Assembly: GCA_046349875.1 (NCBI GenBank) | Contig: JAXMBN010000033.1 | Location: forward strand, 1-58,213 | Direction: 5' to 3' | DNA: 58,213 nucleotides | Origin: JAXMBN01 sp046349875 | Lineage (GTDB): Bacteria; Planctomycetota; Planctomycetia; Pirellulales; Pirellulaceae | Shown: piece after piece, positions 36,615 to 44,757 of the stretch | How positions within the stretch are numbered: position 1 is the first letter of the stretch | Layout of the letters: each line of letters starts with the position of its first letter | The notes under the pieces: model-generated | The model's database searches: none | The model's input: the letters and a program-made list of their open reading frames with translations, nothing else | What the model was told of the DNA's origin: nothing | Made by a program: the position numbers and the translations under genes

Positions 36615-37436
36615 ATGAATCGTCGTGATTGCCTCCGAAACCTCTCCGGTCTCTTCGTGGGACTAGGAACCTTCGCCTGTGGTTGTCGTTCGACACCCAT
36701 GACGGGCCGTTCGCAATTGATGCTGATTCCTGAGAAGCAAGAGGTAACGATGGGACAAGACGCCTATCAAACCGTGCTTCAGCAAGAGCGCATCTCGACC
36801 AATCCTCGCCTTCAAGAAATGGTGCAGCGCGTCGGCATGCGAATCGCCGCAGTGTCGGGACGCCCAGATTATCAATGGGAATTCAAACTTCTCGACAGTG
36901 AAACCAAGAATGCGTTCTGTTTGCCGGGCGGCAAAGTCGCTGTCTATGAAGGGATCCTTCCCATTTGCCAAAACGAAGCGGGACTTGCCGTGGTGATGAG
37001 CCACGAAGTCGCACACGCGTTGGCTCGCCATGGCGGAGAGCGCATGAGCCAACAAGCGGGACTACAAACGGTCTCCTCGGTCCTTGGATATGCCATGAAA
37101 GGGCAGTCCGATTTGAGTCGATCGCTGGTTCTCAAAGCGTATGGGGCTGGAACAGAATTGGGTGTCGTTTTACCGCATAGTCGACAACATGAACTCGAAG
37201 CTGATCGTATCGGAATCATGCTAATGGCAAGCGCCGGCTACGATCCCCAAGAAGCCCCATTGTTTTGGAGTCGCGTTGGCACGATGGACTCGGGATCGAA
37301 GCCCGCAGAATGGCTATCGACTCATCCTTCCGATGCGAGGCGAGCCTCGGAACTCGAAGGTTTATTACCGCAAGCAAGAACGGCTTACGATGCCTCTGCC
37401 GCCAAACTAGGGCAGGGGGAACGCATCATTGCTTGA
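36615..37436 (+). CDS. M48-family metallopeptidase lipoprotein (LoiP/YcaL/BepA-like)
   Basis: A 273-residue peptidase. The N-terminus has a twin-arginine-like NRRDCLRNLSGLFVGLG followed by an ACGC lipobox, pointing to export and lipid anchoring. The zinc motif is SHEVAHALARHGGERM at about residues 129-144, with a third ligand in ELEADRIG. The C-terminal STHPSDARRASELEGLLP is a standard family feature. Related M48 lipoproteins trim or degrade misassembled outer-membrane proteins. It starts one base after the response-regulator stop, so it is coupled to the two-component operon and may be an effector of that envelope-linked system. Confidence 0.88.
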   Translation: MNRRDCLRNLSGLFVGLGTFACGCRSTPMTGRSQLMLIPEKQEVTMGQDAYQTVLQQERISTNPRLQEMVQRVGMRIAAVSGRPDYQWEFKLLDSETKNAFCLPGGKVAVYEGILPICQNEAGLAVVMSHEVAHALARHGGERMSQQAGLQTVSSVLGYAMKGQSDLSRSLVLKAYGAGTELGVVLPHSRQHELEADRIGIMLMASAGYDPQEAPLFWSRVGTMDSGSKPAEWLSTHPSDARRASELEGLLPQARTAYDASAAKLGQGERIIA

Positions 37437-37449
37437 GCGAGAAAGCCTA

Positions 37450-38322
37450 CTAAGAATGCTGGGCTTCCGCGGAATACTTGCCTGGAGGTGCGGGCCGCCC
37501 GAAGTAATATCCCTGAGCGGTATCGAATCCCATCTGGCGGCAAACTTCTGCTTCGCCTTCCGTTTCAATGCCTTCTGCTAAGGCCTGCACGCCTAGATCT
37601 TTGACGATGGTCACGAGCGAGGCCAACATCTTCTGTCGCTCGGGCGATGTACGGTCGATATTGCGAATCAACGACATGTCAAATTTGAGAATGTCCGGCG
37701 GGCATTCGCCTAACTCGGCAATGCGACCTTGACCGGCCCCGAAATCGTCATATGCAATGCCGATGTTGAGGTCTCGAATACCTTTCGTCAATTCCTTGAT
37801 CGCAGCTGGTTCTGTCACAGCAGCTTCATGAATTTCAAGCACGATCGGGAAGTCGGGACTCAATGTTCGAAGCTGCCGCATCGACTCCACGAGATCGCAT
37901 TTTTGCAGTTCGAGCGGATGGGTGTTGACATACAAACACATCGGGTTGGGAAGATTCATCCCTTCGCGAACGCCTTCCCAGCGAAGCATGTGACTTAGCT
38001 CAACTTCCATGTTTAGGCGCGCCGCAGCATCGAACATTGCGGCTGAAGTTTCCAGACCGAACAAACGGCTTCGCGCAAGGACTTCGTATCCCAAGGTCTC
38101 GGCATTAGCCATCGATACGATGGGTTGAAAGAACGGAGTCACCAGACGATTTTCCATCATCCGATCGAACTGAACGAGCGCTAGAGCTCGATCGCAAACA
38201 TCCTCGGCTACCGTCCGTGCATTGGTAGCATGATCATCGCGACGAATGCGGAATGCCACATCTGCAAACTGAATGAGATCATCTTCTTGAACGACCGTCG
38301 GCTGGAGTCGTCCGCTGACCAT
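37450..38322 (-). CDS. EAL-domain part of a frameshifted FHA-EAL protein
   Basis: This frame begins inside the FHA domain: LQPTVVQEDDLIQFADVAFRI is its last strands. It then carries a complete EAL phosphodiesterase domain. The signature Glu is in YEVLAR (EVL instead of EAL), then YVNTHP, LEIHEAA, AYDDFGAG, LKFDMSLI and AEGIET, so all metal and catalytic acids, the DD pair and the Lys are present. It should hydrolyse c-di-GMP. The protein joins the frame at 38279-38608 through one missing or extra base near 38315, giving a ~385-residue FHA-EAL protein. The gene converges with the M48 lipoprotein gene (13-base gap). Confidence 0.85.
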   Translation of the reverse strand: MVSGRLQPTVVQEDDLIQFADVAFRIRRDDHATNARTVAEDVCDRALALVQFDRMMENRLVTPFFQPIVSMANAETLGYEVLARSRLFGLETSAAMFDAAARLNMEVELSHMLRWEGVREGMNLPNPMCLYVNTHPLELQKCDLVESMRQLRTLSPDFPIVLEIHEAAVTEPAAIKELTKGIRDLNIGIAYDDFGAGQGRIAELGECPPDILKFDMSLIRNIDRTSPERQKMLASLVTIVKDLGVQALAEGIETEGEAEVCRQMGFDTAQGYYFGRPAPPGKYSAEAQHS

Positions 38323-38608
38323 TCACATACGTTCCATTGGTGCTTCCACGGTCGACCAGAATCAATTGGCCTTCGCGAATATGCAGATCCGCATGGTGAC
38401 TCGAAATGGTTTTCGAATTGAGTTGAAGGGTGCACCCAGGCTTGCGTCCAATTGTGAACGGTGTTGGATGGATGACCGTCAATGGATTCGCTGCCTGCGC
38501 ATTGCCAACGCCAACCAACGTCCAGACTACCATTGGCAATGGTGCAGGCGTGATAGCGCGGGAACGCGTGGAAAGAGGTGGAATGATCTCTTGAACAGGC
38601 GTACTCAT
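38279..38608 (-). CDS. FHA-domain N-terminal part of the FHA-EAL protein
   Basis: A 109-codon frame. After a Pro-rich leader (about residues 1-40) it contains the FHA core: FTIGRKPGCTLQLNSKTISSHHADL and LVDRGSTNGTYVNGQR, with the phosphothreonine-contacting GR, SxxH and N-G residues intact. It leaves frame directly after VNGQR, where the domain's last strands continue at LQPTVVQEDDLIQF in the neighbouring frame. FHA domains read phosphothreonine; the divergent kinase-tubulin gene lies nearby. The start ATG at 38608 follows a region with two palindromes. Confidence 0.82.
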   Translation of the reverse strand: MSTPVQEIIPPLSTRSRAITPAPLPMVVWTLVGVGNAQAANPLTVIHPTPFTIGRKPGCTLQLNSKTISSHHADLHIREGQLILVDRGSTNGTYVNGQRTTPADGRSRR

Positions 38609-38942
38609 CAGAAAGTTCTAAGTAAGGGACGCTGAGCGCAGAATATCTCAGCCAAAGGAAATGTAGATTACATTTCAGAATGGCAAGCCATTTCTCGTCA
38701 TTTTTGCGCATTTCACGGTAGTTGTTGAAATTTACCCCATCCTCAAATCCTACGACTGGACTCCCCTCGAACGCATCGCATCCGCTTGTAACGATTGTGG
38801 CGAACGTCCGTGCGACGTGAAAAAATCCGACTAGGAAAGCCCTACCAATCGTCGCCTCTTTTCTAACTGCGATCCACTTTTATATGGCTCATTGCAGCCC
38901 GGTCGAGCGCGACCGATCCGTCCATTGGTTCCACGAGACTAC
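38609..38942. other. Divergent control region between FHA-EAL and AAA+ genes
   Basis: A 334-base gap between two divergent genes of the phospho-signalling cluster. It contains two adjacent palindromes (listed separately) at 38658-38692 and further ATTTC half-sites near 38705 and 38730. No ORF here has family features. Promoters for both sides are expected; I could not place -35/-10 boxes confidently. Confidence 0.5.
38658..38692. promoter_or_regulatory. Tandem operator-like palindromes
   Basis: GAAATGTA-GAT-TACATTTC (38658-38676) is a perfect 8-base inverted repeat. Two bases on, AATGGC-AA-GCCATT (38679-38692) is a perfect 6-base one that extends to a shared GAA-ATG...CATTTC pattern. The two sites lie about 50-85 bases upstream of the FHA-EAL start, a position expected for a dimeric regulator. 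The regulator is unknown. Confidence 0.55.
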
Positions 38943-40583
38943 ATGATGAAGGCCCAGCCGAGCGTCCGAGATACCGCATCGTTTCAAAACGGTGTGCTGC
39001 CGGCGATTCTCAATGAAGATGCATTTTGGCCTGCCGAGCCTTCGAACGTGGAAGAAACCGGCTTGTCGGAAGTCTTCCTCGAAACCCTGATGTGCCAACT
39101 CCTTCTAGGTGTCGGCTCCATGAGCGGTCGCAAGAGCGCCGAACGCTTGGGACTCCCCTACGCCATCATTGAACCGCAACTTGCGCAGCTCCGCGTGCGT
39201 CAGTTGGTCACTCATGCACGTTCTGCTCCCCTCAACGATTATTACTATAGTTTGACGGAGAATGGACAACGACGAGCCCAAGCCCAACAAAAGCTATGCA
39301 GTTACAGCGGTCCCGCTCCCGTTCCTTTGATAGACTATGTTCTAAGCGTCGAAGCTCAATCGAGTCACTTTGACCCGATCACGCGAGACGTTCTTATCAA
39401 AGCACTTCAAGGTGTCACCTTTGAACCAGCGTGGCTCGATCTATTGGGGCCTGCCATCAATAGTAACGCCGGTGTCTTTCTCTATGGACCTCCCGGTAAT
39501 GGAAAAACGACGTTAGCAAAGTGTCTGACCGCCTGCCGAAGCCAAGAGATCTGGATCCCTCATGCCATAATCGACGACGGCATGATTATCAAACTTTTCG
39601 ACGCTTCTTACCATCAAGCTCCAAGCAAGGACTCGGCCAAATCTCTCTTTGCTGCGCAGGAATTCGATCGACGTTGGGTCCGCATTCGTCGTCCAACGGT
39701 GGTGGTTGGAGGTGAACTCACACTCGACAATCTCGAGATTCGGCATGATCCTCGCAGTAACACCTGTGAGGCACCTTTGCAAATGAAAAGCAATTGCGGT
39801 TGCTTATTGATCGATGACTTTGGACGCCAACGCGTCGCCCCCGCCGAATTGCTCAACCGATGGATCGTTCCTCTGGAGAGTCGCAACGACTTCCTTACCT
39901 TGCCCACGGGTAAGAAGATCTCTGTACCTTTTCAACAGATCATTCTCTTCTCGACCAATTTGCAACCCGAAGAATTGGTCGACGAAGCATTCATGCGTCG
40001 CGTTCCCTTCAAGATTGAAATCGGTGATCCGAGTCAGGCCGAGTTCGTGGAGATCTTCCGACGATCTTGCGAGGCCCTAGGCTTCACATGGCGTCCCGAT
40101 GTAGTCGAACAACTTCTCGACAAACACTACCGATCCAAAGGACGCAACCTTCGACGATGCCATCCTCGCGATCTCCTGCAACAGGTCAAAAGCCTCTGCG
40201 TCTATCGCGGTGAACGCCCAGATCTGCGAATCGAATTTCTCGACCTCGCTTGCAAAAACTATTTTGGAGCGAGCCCACTTCCAGGGCAACACAGTGCAAA
40301 TCGAGCAACCCCCTCCGCGGCCAAGCCACTCCTTTCTGTACCGCTCGTTCAACCACCACTAGCCGAGTTGCCATCCCTTCCATCCCGTACTCAGCCACTA
40401 GCAACACCGCCTGATAGCTCAGTCCATCCGTTAGCTCTAGGCAATCCGCTGGTTGCTACTCCCAAATCGCAACCCGCGGATGCTCCTGCAAACATGCGGT
40501 CCTCCATCGCTCGTCCCATTCCACCTTCGGCGATCCCGAGTGGAACAAGCATTGCTTCCCACCTTGCTTTGGATTCCCAATAG
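38943..40583 (+). CDS. AAA+ ATPase with N-terminal winged-helix-like domain
   Basis: A 546-residue protein. The start is ATG 38943; the frame is open upstream only through a TTG. Residues ~40-110 (FLETLMCQLLLGVGSMSGRKSAERLGLPYAIIEPQLAQLRVRQLVTH) read as a winged helix. The ATPase core has Walker A GPPGNGKTT (~182), Walker B LLIDDFG (~288, Asp-Asp in place of the usual Asp-Glu), sensor ILFSTN and an Arg-rich FMRRVPFKIEI. A sensor-2-like helical lid (RNLRRCHPRDLLQQVKSL) follows. The last ~130 residues are Pro/Ala/Ser-rich and disordered. The kinase-tubulin gene starts 17 bases later, so the two are cotranscribed. It may remodel or load the tubulin-like partner; exact role unknown. Confidence 0.82.
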   Translation: MMKAQPSVRDTASFQNGVLPAILNEDAFWPAEPSNVEETGLSEVFLETLMCQLLLGVGSMSGRKSAERLGLPYAIIEPQLAQLRVRQLVTHARSAPLNDYYYSLTENGQRRAQAQQKLCSYSGPAPVPLIDYVLSVEAQSSHFDPITRDVLIKALQGVTFEPAWLDLLGPAINSNAGVFLYGPPGNGKTTLAKCLTACRSQEIWIPHAIIDDGMIIKLFDASYHQAPSKDSAKSLFAAQEFDRRWVRIRRPTVVVGGELTLDNLEIRHDPRSNTCEAPLQMKSNCGCLLIDDFGRQRVAPAELLNRWIVPLESRNDFLTLPTGKKISVPFQQIILFSTNLQPEELVDEAFMRRVPFKIEIGDPSQAEFVEIFRRSCEALGFTWRPDVVEQLLDKHYRSKGRNLRRCHPRDLLQQVKSLCVYRGERPDLRIEFLDLACKNYFGASPLPGQHSANRATPSAAKPLLSVPLVQPPLAELPSLPSRTQPLATPPDSSVHPLALGNPLVATPKSQPADAPANMRSSIARPIPPSAIPSGTSIASHLALDSQ

Positions 40584-40600
40584 GCTGACGAGGTGACTTG

Positions 40601-42658
40601 ATGGCATCGCTCATTGCAAACGCTGCAGCTGGTTTTGAACCGATCCAAGGCTACGTTCTCCGCGATAAACTCGGGGCAGGTGGATACGGTGAAGTCTGGC
40701 TTGCTGACGCTCCGGGTGGACTCAAGAAGGCGATCAAGTTCATCTTCGGATCGCTCGATGAATCTCGCGCCAATAGCGAACTCAAAGCACTCCAACGAAT
40801 CCGACAAGTCACGCACCCATTTCTGCTCTCCTTAGAACGCATTGAAATCGTTGATGGTCAGTTGATCATTGTCACCGAACTTGCGGATGGCAGTCTCACC
40901 GATCGCTTCAAGAAGTTTCGTGATGATGGATACGTTGGCATTCCGCGTGAACAACTTCTCGACTACCTTCGCGATGCGGCGGACGCTCTGGACTTCTTGT
41001 GCCAAAAACATGACTTGCAACACTTGGACGTCAAGCCAGCCAACATGTTGTTGGTTGCCGACCGCGTTAAAGTTGCCGACTTTGGGCTCGTAAAAGACAT
41101 TCAAAGCCAATCGATGTCGATGCTAGGCGGGATGACTCCCACCTATGCAGCCCCCGAGATGTTTGACGGACGTCCAGGAAGATTCAGCGATCAGTATTCG
41201 CTCGCGATCGTCTACCAAGAATTGCTCACCGGCACGCTTCCTTTTAATGGACGAACAACGGCTCAGCTTGCAAGCGAACATTTGCATCGCGCACCCAATC
41301 TGGATCCAGTACCTCCAGGGGACCGCCCTGTTCTCGCGAAAGCTCTCGCCAAAAAGGCCTCGCAACGATTTGCATCTTGCCGCGAGTTCATCGACAGACT
41401 GATCGCCGTCAACAAACCTCAAGTTTCCGCAGCAGTAGCGTCACCGGTCGAGCCAGCTCGAGCAAGAAACACGCCTCCCAAGGCCGATGCCAAACCGAGC
41501 GACCCCAAGACATCGCAAGTGCAAATTGAAACCGGAACTCAGGTGTTTCAAGAGCGCGAGGTAATAAACCTATCGGAACTTCCGCCGACGCCCAACTCCG
41601 TGGACACCACAAGTCCCATATGCTTTATCGGACTTGGTTGTACGGGCGCGGAAGTCCTCACGGGTCTCCGCCAAGAACTCCACCGAAATCACATCGATTA
41701 CAGCACGCATCCCGAATGGACATGGCTCTTGCTCGATACCGATGCACGATGCATCGAAGCTGCAACCAACGAAGCAACGCAAGGCGCTATGTCCGTGGAT
41801 GCAACCTTGCATCTTGCGTTAAAGCCATCTCAGTACTACCGCGAATGCGATGAAGCCTCGTTTGCGCCTCTCAGCCGGCGTTGGCTTTACAATGTTCCTC
41901 GTTCGCGAATGACCGAAGGAGTTCGCCCCCTCGGTATGCTCGCCTTGTTAGATCATGCGGAATCGGTACATCGCGCGATCCAAAACTACATCGCTCACCT
42001 TCAGGCAATTGGTGAAGAAAAAGGGTGGGATGGGCAGAATCCCATTCGCATTTACTTGGTTGCCTCGGCGCACGGAGGAACAGGGAGCGCATGGATCGCA
42101 GAGATTGGATTCCTGGTACGGCGAGAACTCGAAGAACGTGGCTTGAATGGCATGATCCAAGCGGTCCTGACCATTGCAGAAGCCAAGGACCAAGTGACGA
42201 CGGACATCCGTAGTGCCTGTGCTGTCACCTGTTTGAATGAGATTGCTCACTATGTCAAGAGTGGCGGGTTGCATCCTGGCCTGCCCAGTACACCGCCCTC
42301 ACAAGCTGTTTCCAAAGCTCCGCTCGATGACCTCTACCTGGTTCATGGTGGAATGCTTGGTGATCGCTCGGGATGGGAAACAGCGATCGATCAAGCGATC
42401 GAGTATTTATTTCTTGACGGGTGCACCTCCGTCGGTCGATCACTGGATGTTGCTCGACACCAAACGCATGCTACGGCCGACACACAAACCGATTGTGACT
42501 GGACCTCGTGGCTACGTACGTTGTGCAGTCAGCGCATCGACATTGGATCGCGATTAAGTCCACGCTACTTGGCATCCATGACGACGCTACAGGCGGCGCA
42601 GCGTTGGTTGGTTCGCTTTCGAAACAACCAGATTGACATGCACAGCGACGTTCGATAA
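40601..42658 (+). CDS. Ser/Thr protein kinase fused to a tubulin-like (FtsZ-fold) domain, N-terminal part
   Basis: Residues ~15-275 form a eukaryotic-type kinase: P-loop GAGGYGEVWLAD, Lys in KKAIKF, catalytic HLDVKPAN (non-RD: Leu before Asp), DFG intact, and the APE-like TYAAPEMFDG. A Pro/Ser linker follows. From ~340 the sequence enters a tubulin-like domain of the Tubulin_2 type: FIGLGCTGAEVL (GTPase-type glycine loop), LLLDTDARC, and ASAHGGTGSAW (~487), equivalent to the tubulin/FtsZ signature GGGTGSG. Nothing suggests a secretion signal. The frame ends prematurely at 42658; the protein continues through several frames (42640-43015) into 43015-44052, for ~1,140 residues. The GAGGTGA site upstream supports the start at 40601. 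Cotranscribed with the AAA+ gene. Confidence 0.85.
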   Translation: MASLIANAAAGFEPIQGYVLRDKLGAGGYGEVWLADAPGGLKKAIKFIFGSLDESRANSELKALQRIRQVTHPFLLSLERIEIVDGQLIIVTELADGSLTDRFKKFRDDGYVGIPREQLLDYLRDAADALDFLCQKHDLQHLDVKPANMLLVADRVKVADFGLVKDIQSQSMSMLGGMTPTYAAPEMFDGRPGRFSDQYSLAIVYQELLTGTLPFNGRTTAQLASEHLHRAPNLDPVPPGDRPVLAKALAKKASQRFASCREFIDRLIAVNKPQVSAAVASPVEPARARNTPPKADAKPSDPKTSQVQIETGTQVFQEREVINLSELPPTPNSVDTTSPICFIGLGCTGAEVLTGLRQELHRNHIDYSTHPEWTWLLLDTDARCIEAATNEATQGAMSVDATLHLALKPSQYYRECDEASFAPLSRRWLYNVPRSRMTEGVRPLGMLALLDHAESVHRAIQNYIAHLQAIGEEKGWDGQNPIRIYLVASAHGGTGSAWIAEIGFLVRRELEERGLNGMIQAVLTIAEAKDQVTTDIRSACAVTCLNEIAHYVKSGGLHPGLPSTPPSQAVSKAPLDDLYLVHGGMLGDRSGWETAIDQAIEYLFLDGCTSVGRSLDVARHQTHATADTQTDCDWTSWLRTLCSQRIDIGSRLSPRYLASMTTLQAAQRWLVRFRNNQIDMHSDVR

Positions 42659-43014
42659 CGTTCCAGCCAACGTCGCAACTCAACGCAAGAAAGTACTCGA
42701 GCAACACCTTCGTCACAACTTTTCGCGATAAACGTCATTGCCGCAAGCCTGGCTATCGCGATGGTGATGAACTTGTTGATGCAAGATCAACATGTGGCTG
42801 ATCGAACCATCCATTCAAGAACGTAACACTTCCCCTTTGTTGGATGAAGAAGTGCTCGTTGAGATCGAAAGGACTTCCTCGACCGTCTCGTTGTGGATAT
42901 CGATCAATGTCGGCATGACGCGGGCGGCCTCTTGGAAGAGACTTTATGCGACTTTGAAGATCATTTGAAAAGCGATGGATTCCTAACCAATCGTGTTGGG
43001 GTCTTTTCAACACG
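42659..43014 (+). other. Frameshifted joint inside the kinase-tubulin gene
   Basis: No single frame is open here, but protein-like sequence continues in successive frames: ATFDNVPANVATQRKKVLEQHLRHNFSR, then NVIAASLAIAMVMNLLMQDQHVADRT (a possible membrane-like or buried helix). After these come a DEEVLVEIER piece and DFLDRLVVDIDQCRHDAGGLLEETLCDFEDHLKSDGFLTNRVG. At least four single-base frame changes are needed to join the flanking ORFs. Confidence 0.7.
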
Positions 43015-44052
43015 ATGCTTACCTTGGTCGTTCGTCGATTCCAAGAACAAGGTTCAAGCCTTCGCAATGTTTCACATCGATTGCGGTTACAGCACGACAC
43101 CATCCTAGAACGCATCCACTCGGCCGAAGTGCAAGAGTCCCTAGGAAATGTCGATGCCGAGCTAGCAGAACTCGATCGGCTGGAAGTCCAAGCCCGTATC
43201 CATGACATCGCAGGTCTGATGCTAGTACGACTGAGCCACTACTTTGAGTCCTTCTCCAATCGATGGAAAGCGGAACTGAATCTCCATCTTCGTGAGTTTG
43301 GAAACTTTTGCATCCCCTTGGCTGAATCGCTCGATGTTGCGGTCACTTCACAGGGCATTCTTCGCGAGCCGATCATGCCACTTCCATCGGACTGGGAGGC
43401 AGTGCGAGTGCAACTCGATCGTTCGATCGAGGCCCAGCTTTGCAACTGGATTACAGGGGATCTCAAGGAACGTTGGCATAATCCCGATTCGTCGCCCACG
43501 ACTTCCTCATGGATTTCCCCCAATTCGGACTCGGGTTGGAATCGCCCTTCCACCACCGTTGGTTCTGCATCTTCAACTACTTCGCGTCCATTGACGGTAG
43601 CCACAAAGGCCCGCGAAGCAACATTGCTAACAGAACTTTTAGCCGAGTGCCAGCAAACGGCAATCCAACTCTGCACAGAGCATGGTCTCAGTTGGGAAAA
43701 TGAAGATGCCGCGTCGGATGGCAAAATGGCCCGCGGAACTTCGATTGCTAAACAGGTACGCGAGTCCTCACCTCCCTTCTTGAAATGGGGAGGCGCTAAA
43801 CGCAACCTCCTTATTCTCCCTGCAAACCTTTCAGAAGAGTTAGATACGCGTTGGAAATCGATCTTTACTGAGCCCATTTCCATTCTTCGCCTGTCGTCGA
43901 TCGAATCGCCACTCTTCTTGGCCGATGGAGAACAGATCATTCTCCAAGAGATTCTCATGCGATTGTATCGCAATACAACAGACAAGCAGAATCTCGTCTC
44001 ACGCCTGGAGTCTCGCAGCGACGTCGATTGGTTACCCGTGACCATGGTGTGA
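43015..44052 (+). CDS. C-terminal part of the kinase-tubulin protein
   Basis: A 345-codon frame continuing the gene after the frameshifted joint. The first part is helical (VRRFQEQGSSLRNVSHRLRLQHDTILERIHSAEVQESLGNVDAELAELDRLEVQARIHDIAGLMLVRLSHYFESFSNRWKAEL). A Ser/Thr/Pro-rich disordered stretch (DSSPTTSSWISPNSDSGWNRPSTTVGSASSTTSRP) follows, then a final alpha/beta segment. The disordered part is rich in Ser/Thr and could be a substrate of the protein's own kinase, by inference. The end of the frame, at ~44052, is the likely real C-terminus. I do not recognise a named domain beyond the tubulin-like family's helical C-terminal region. Confidence 0.75.
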   Translation: MLTLVVRRFQEQGSSLRNVSHRLRLQHDTILERIHSAEVQESLGNVDAELAELDRLEVQARIHDIAGLMLVRLSHYFESFSNRWKAELNLHLREFGNFCIPLAESLDVAVTSQGILREPIMPLPSDWEAVRVQLDRSIEAQLCNWITGDLKERWHNPDSSPTTSSWISPNSDSGWNRPSTTVGSASSTTSRPLTVATKAREATLLTELLAECQQTAIQLCTEHGLSWENEDAASDGKMARGTSIAKQVRESSPPFLKWGGAKRNLLILPANLSEELDTRWKSIFTEPISILRLSSIESPLFLADGEQIILQEILMRLYRNTTDKQNLVSRLESRSDVDWLPVTMV

Positions 44053-44195
44053 CGGGCAGTACAAGCGAGATGCCTCGCGGCAACGACTGAAGCCTGGCAT
44101 GGAAGAGACTTCTAGCGTCGGAGTGCTGTTTGGATTAAGCTTAACCGAACGTATTTTGTTTAGGTTATGCTTTCTTTTACCAAAGCCGTGTCGCT

Positions 44196-44549
44196 ATGAA
44201 ACAGCTCGATCAACTCAAGAACTTGGTCATTATGGCGGCGGCCGACGGTTCGCTATCCGAGCACGAAATTGCTTATCTTGTCGATCGTTGCGCTGAGCTC
44301 GGATTGGATGAAGAAGACTTGGAAAGCGCCATCGCCTTTGCATTGAGCGATCAGGCTTCCATCCGATTGGCCGATGGAAAGGGAAACCAATTGGAGATGC
44401 TCAAGGACTTGGTCCGGATGATGGGAGCTGATGGCCGGCTGACCGAAGTGGAAAAGCGTCTATTCGCATTGGCTGCCGCGAAGATGGGGATCAGCCGCGT
44501 TGAAATCAATTCTCTGATCGATGAATTGCTCGGCAAATCGAAGACTTAA
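44196..44549 (+). CDS. TerB-like protein
   Basis: A 117-residue all-helical protein of the TerB/DjlA-type family. Two short repeats carry the acidic loop of this fold: MAAADGSLSEHEIAYL near the start and MMGADGRLTEVEKRLF in the second half. The TerB fold was first seen in tellurite-resistance operons and is often found beside kinases, FHA proteins and other signalling genes. It probably binds metal or a protein partner. It lies 143 bases after the kinase-tubulin gene on the same strand. Whether it shares the transcript is unclear, as an AT-rich sequence near 44131-44160 could serve as its own promoter. Confidence 0.8.
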   Translation: MKQLDQLKNLVIMAAADGSLSEHEIAYLVDRCAELGLDEEDLESAIAFALSDQASIRLADGKGNQLEMLKDLVRMMGADGRLTEVEKRLFALAAAKMGISRVEINSLIDELLGKSKT

Positions 44550-44757
44550 ACCTGCATCCCAATGTAGGCTTCTCAAACCGATCACTCTGAATCGATGTGC
44601 CCGCAGCTAAAAAGTCTCGACGAAAGATGTCAGAGCAGGGCACATTCCGCTGAGTGGAACGCGCATCGGTCATTGTCACCATGGAAGGTGTCGCTCAAAA
44701 TAAAGAGAGATCACCAGGTTCCCAATCGAACCTTCTTTCAATCTCCGGAGGTGGAAG

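Noticed and set aside
43239..44045. Open frame of 268 codons on the minus strand opposite the kinase-tubulin C-terminal part
   Set aside because: No motif and composition typical of an antisense frame (Ser/Arg-rich); the plus frame continues the upstream gene.
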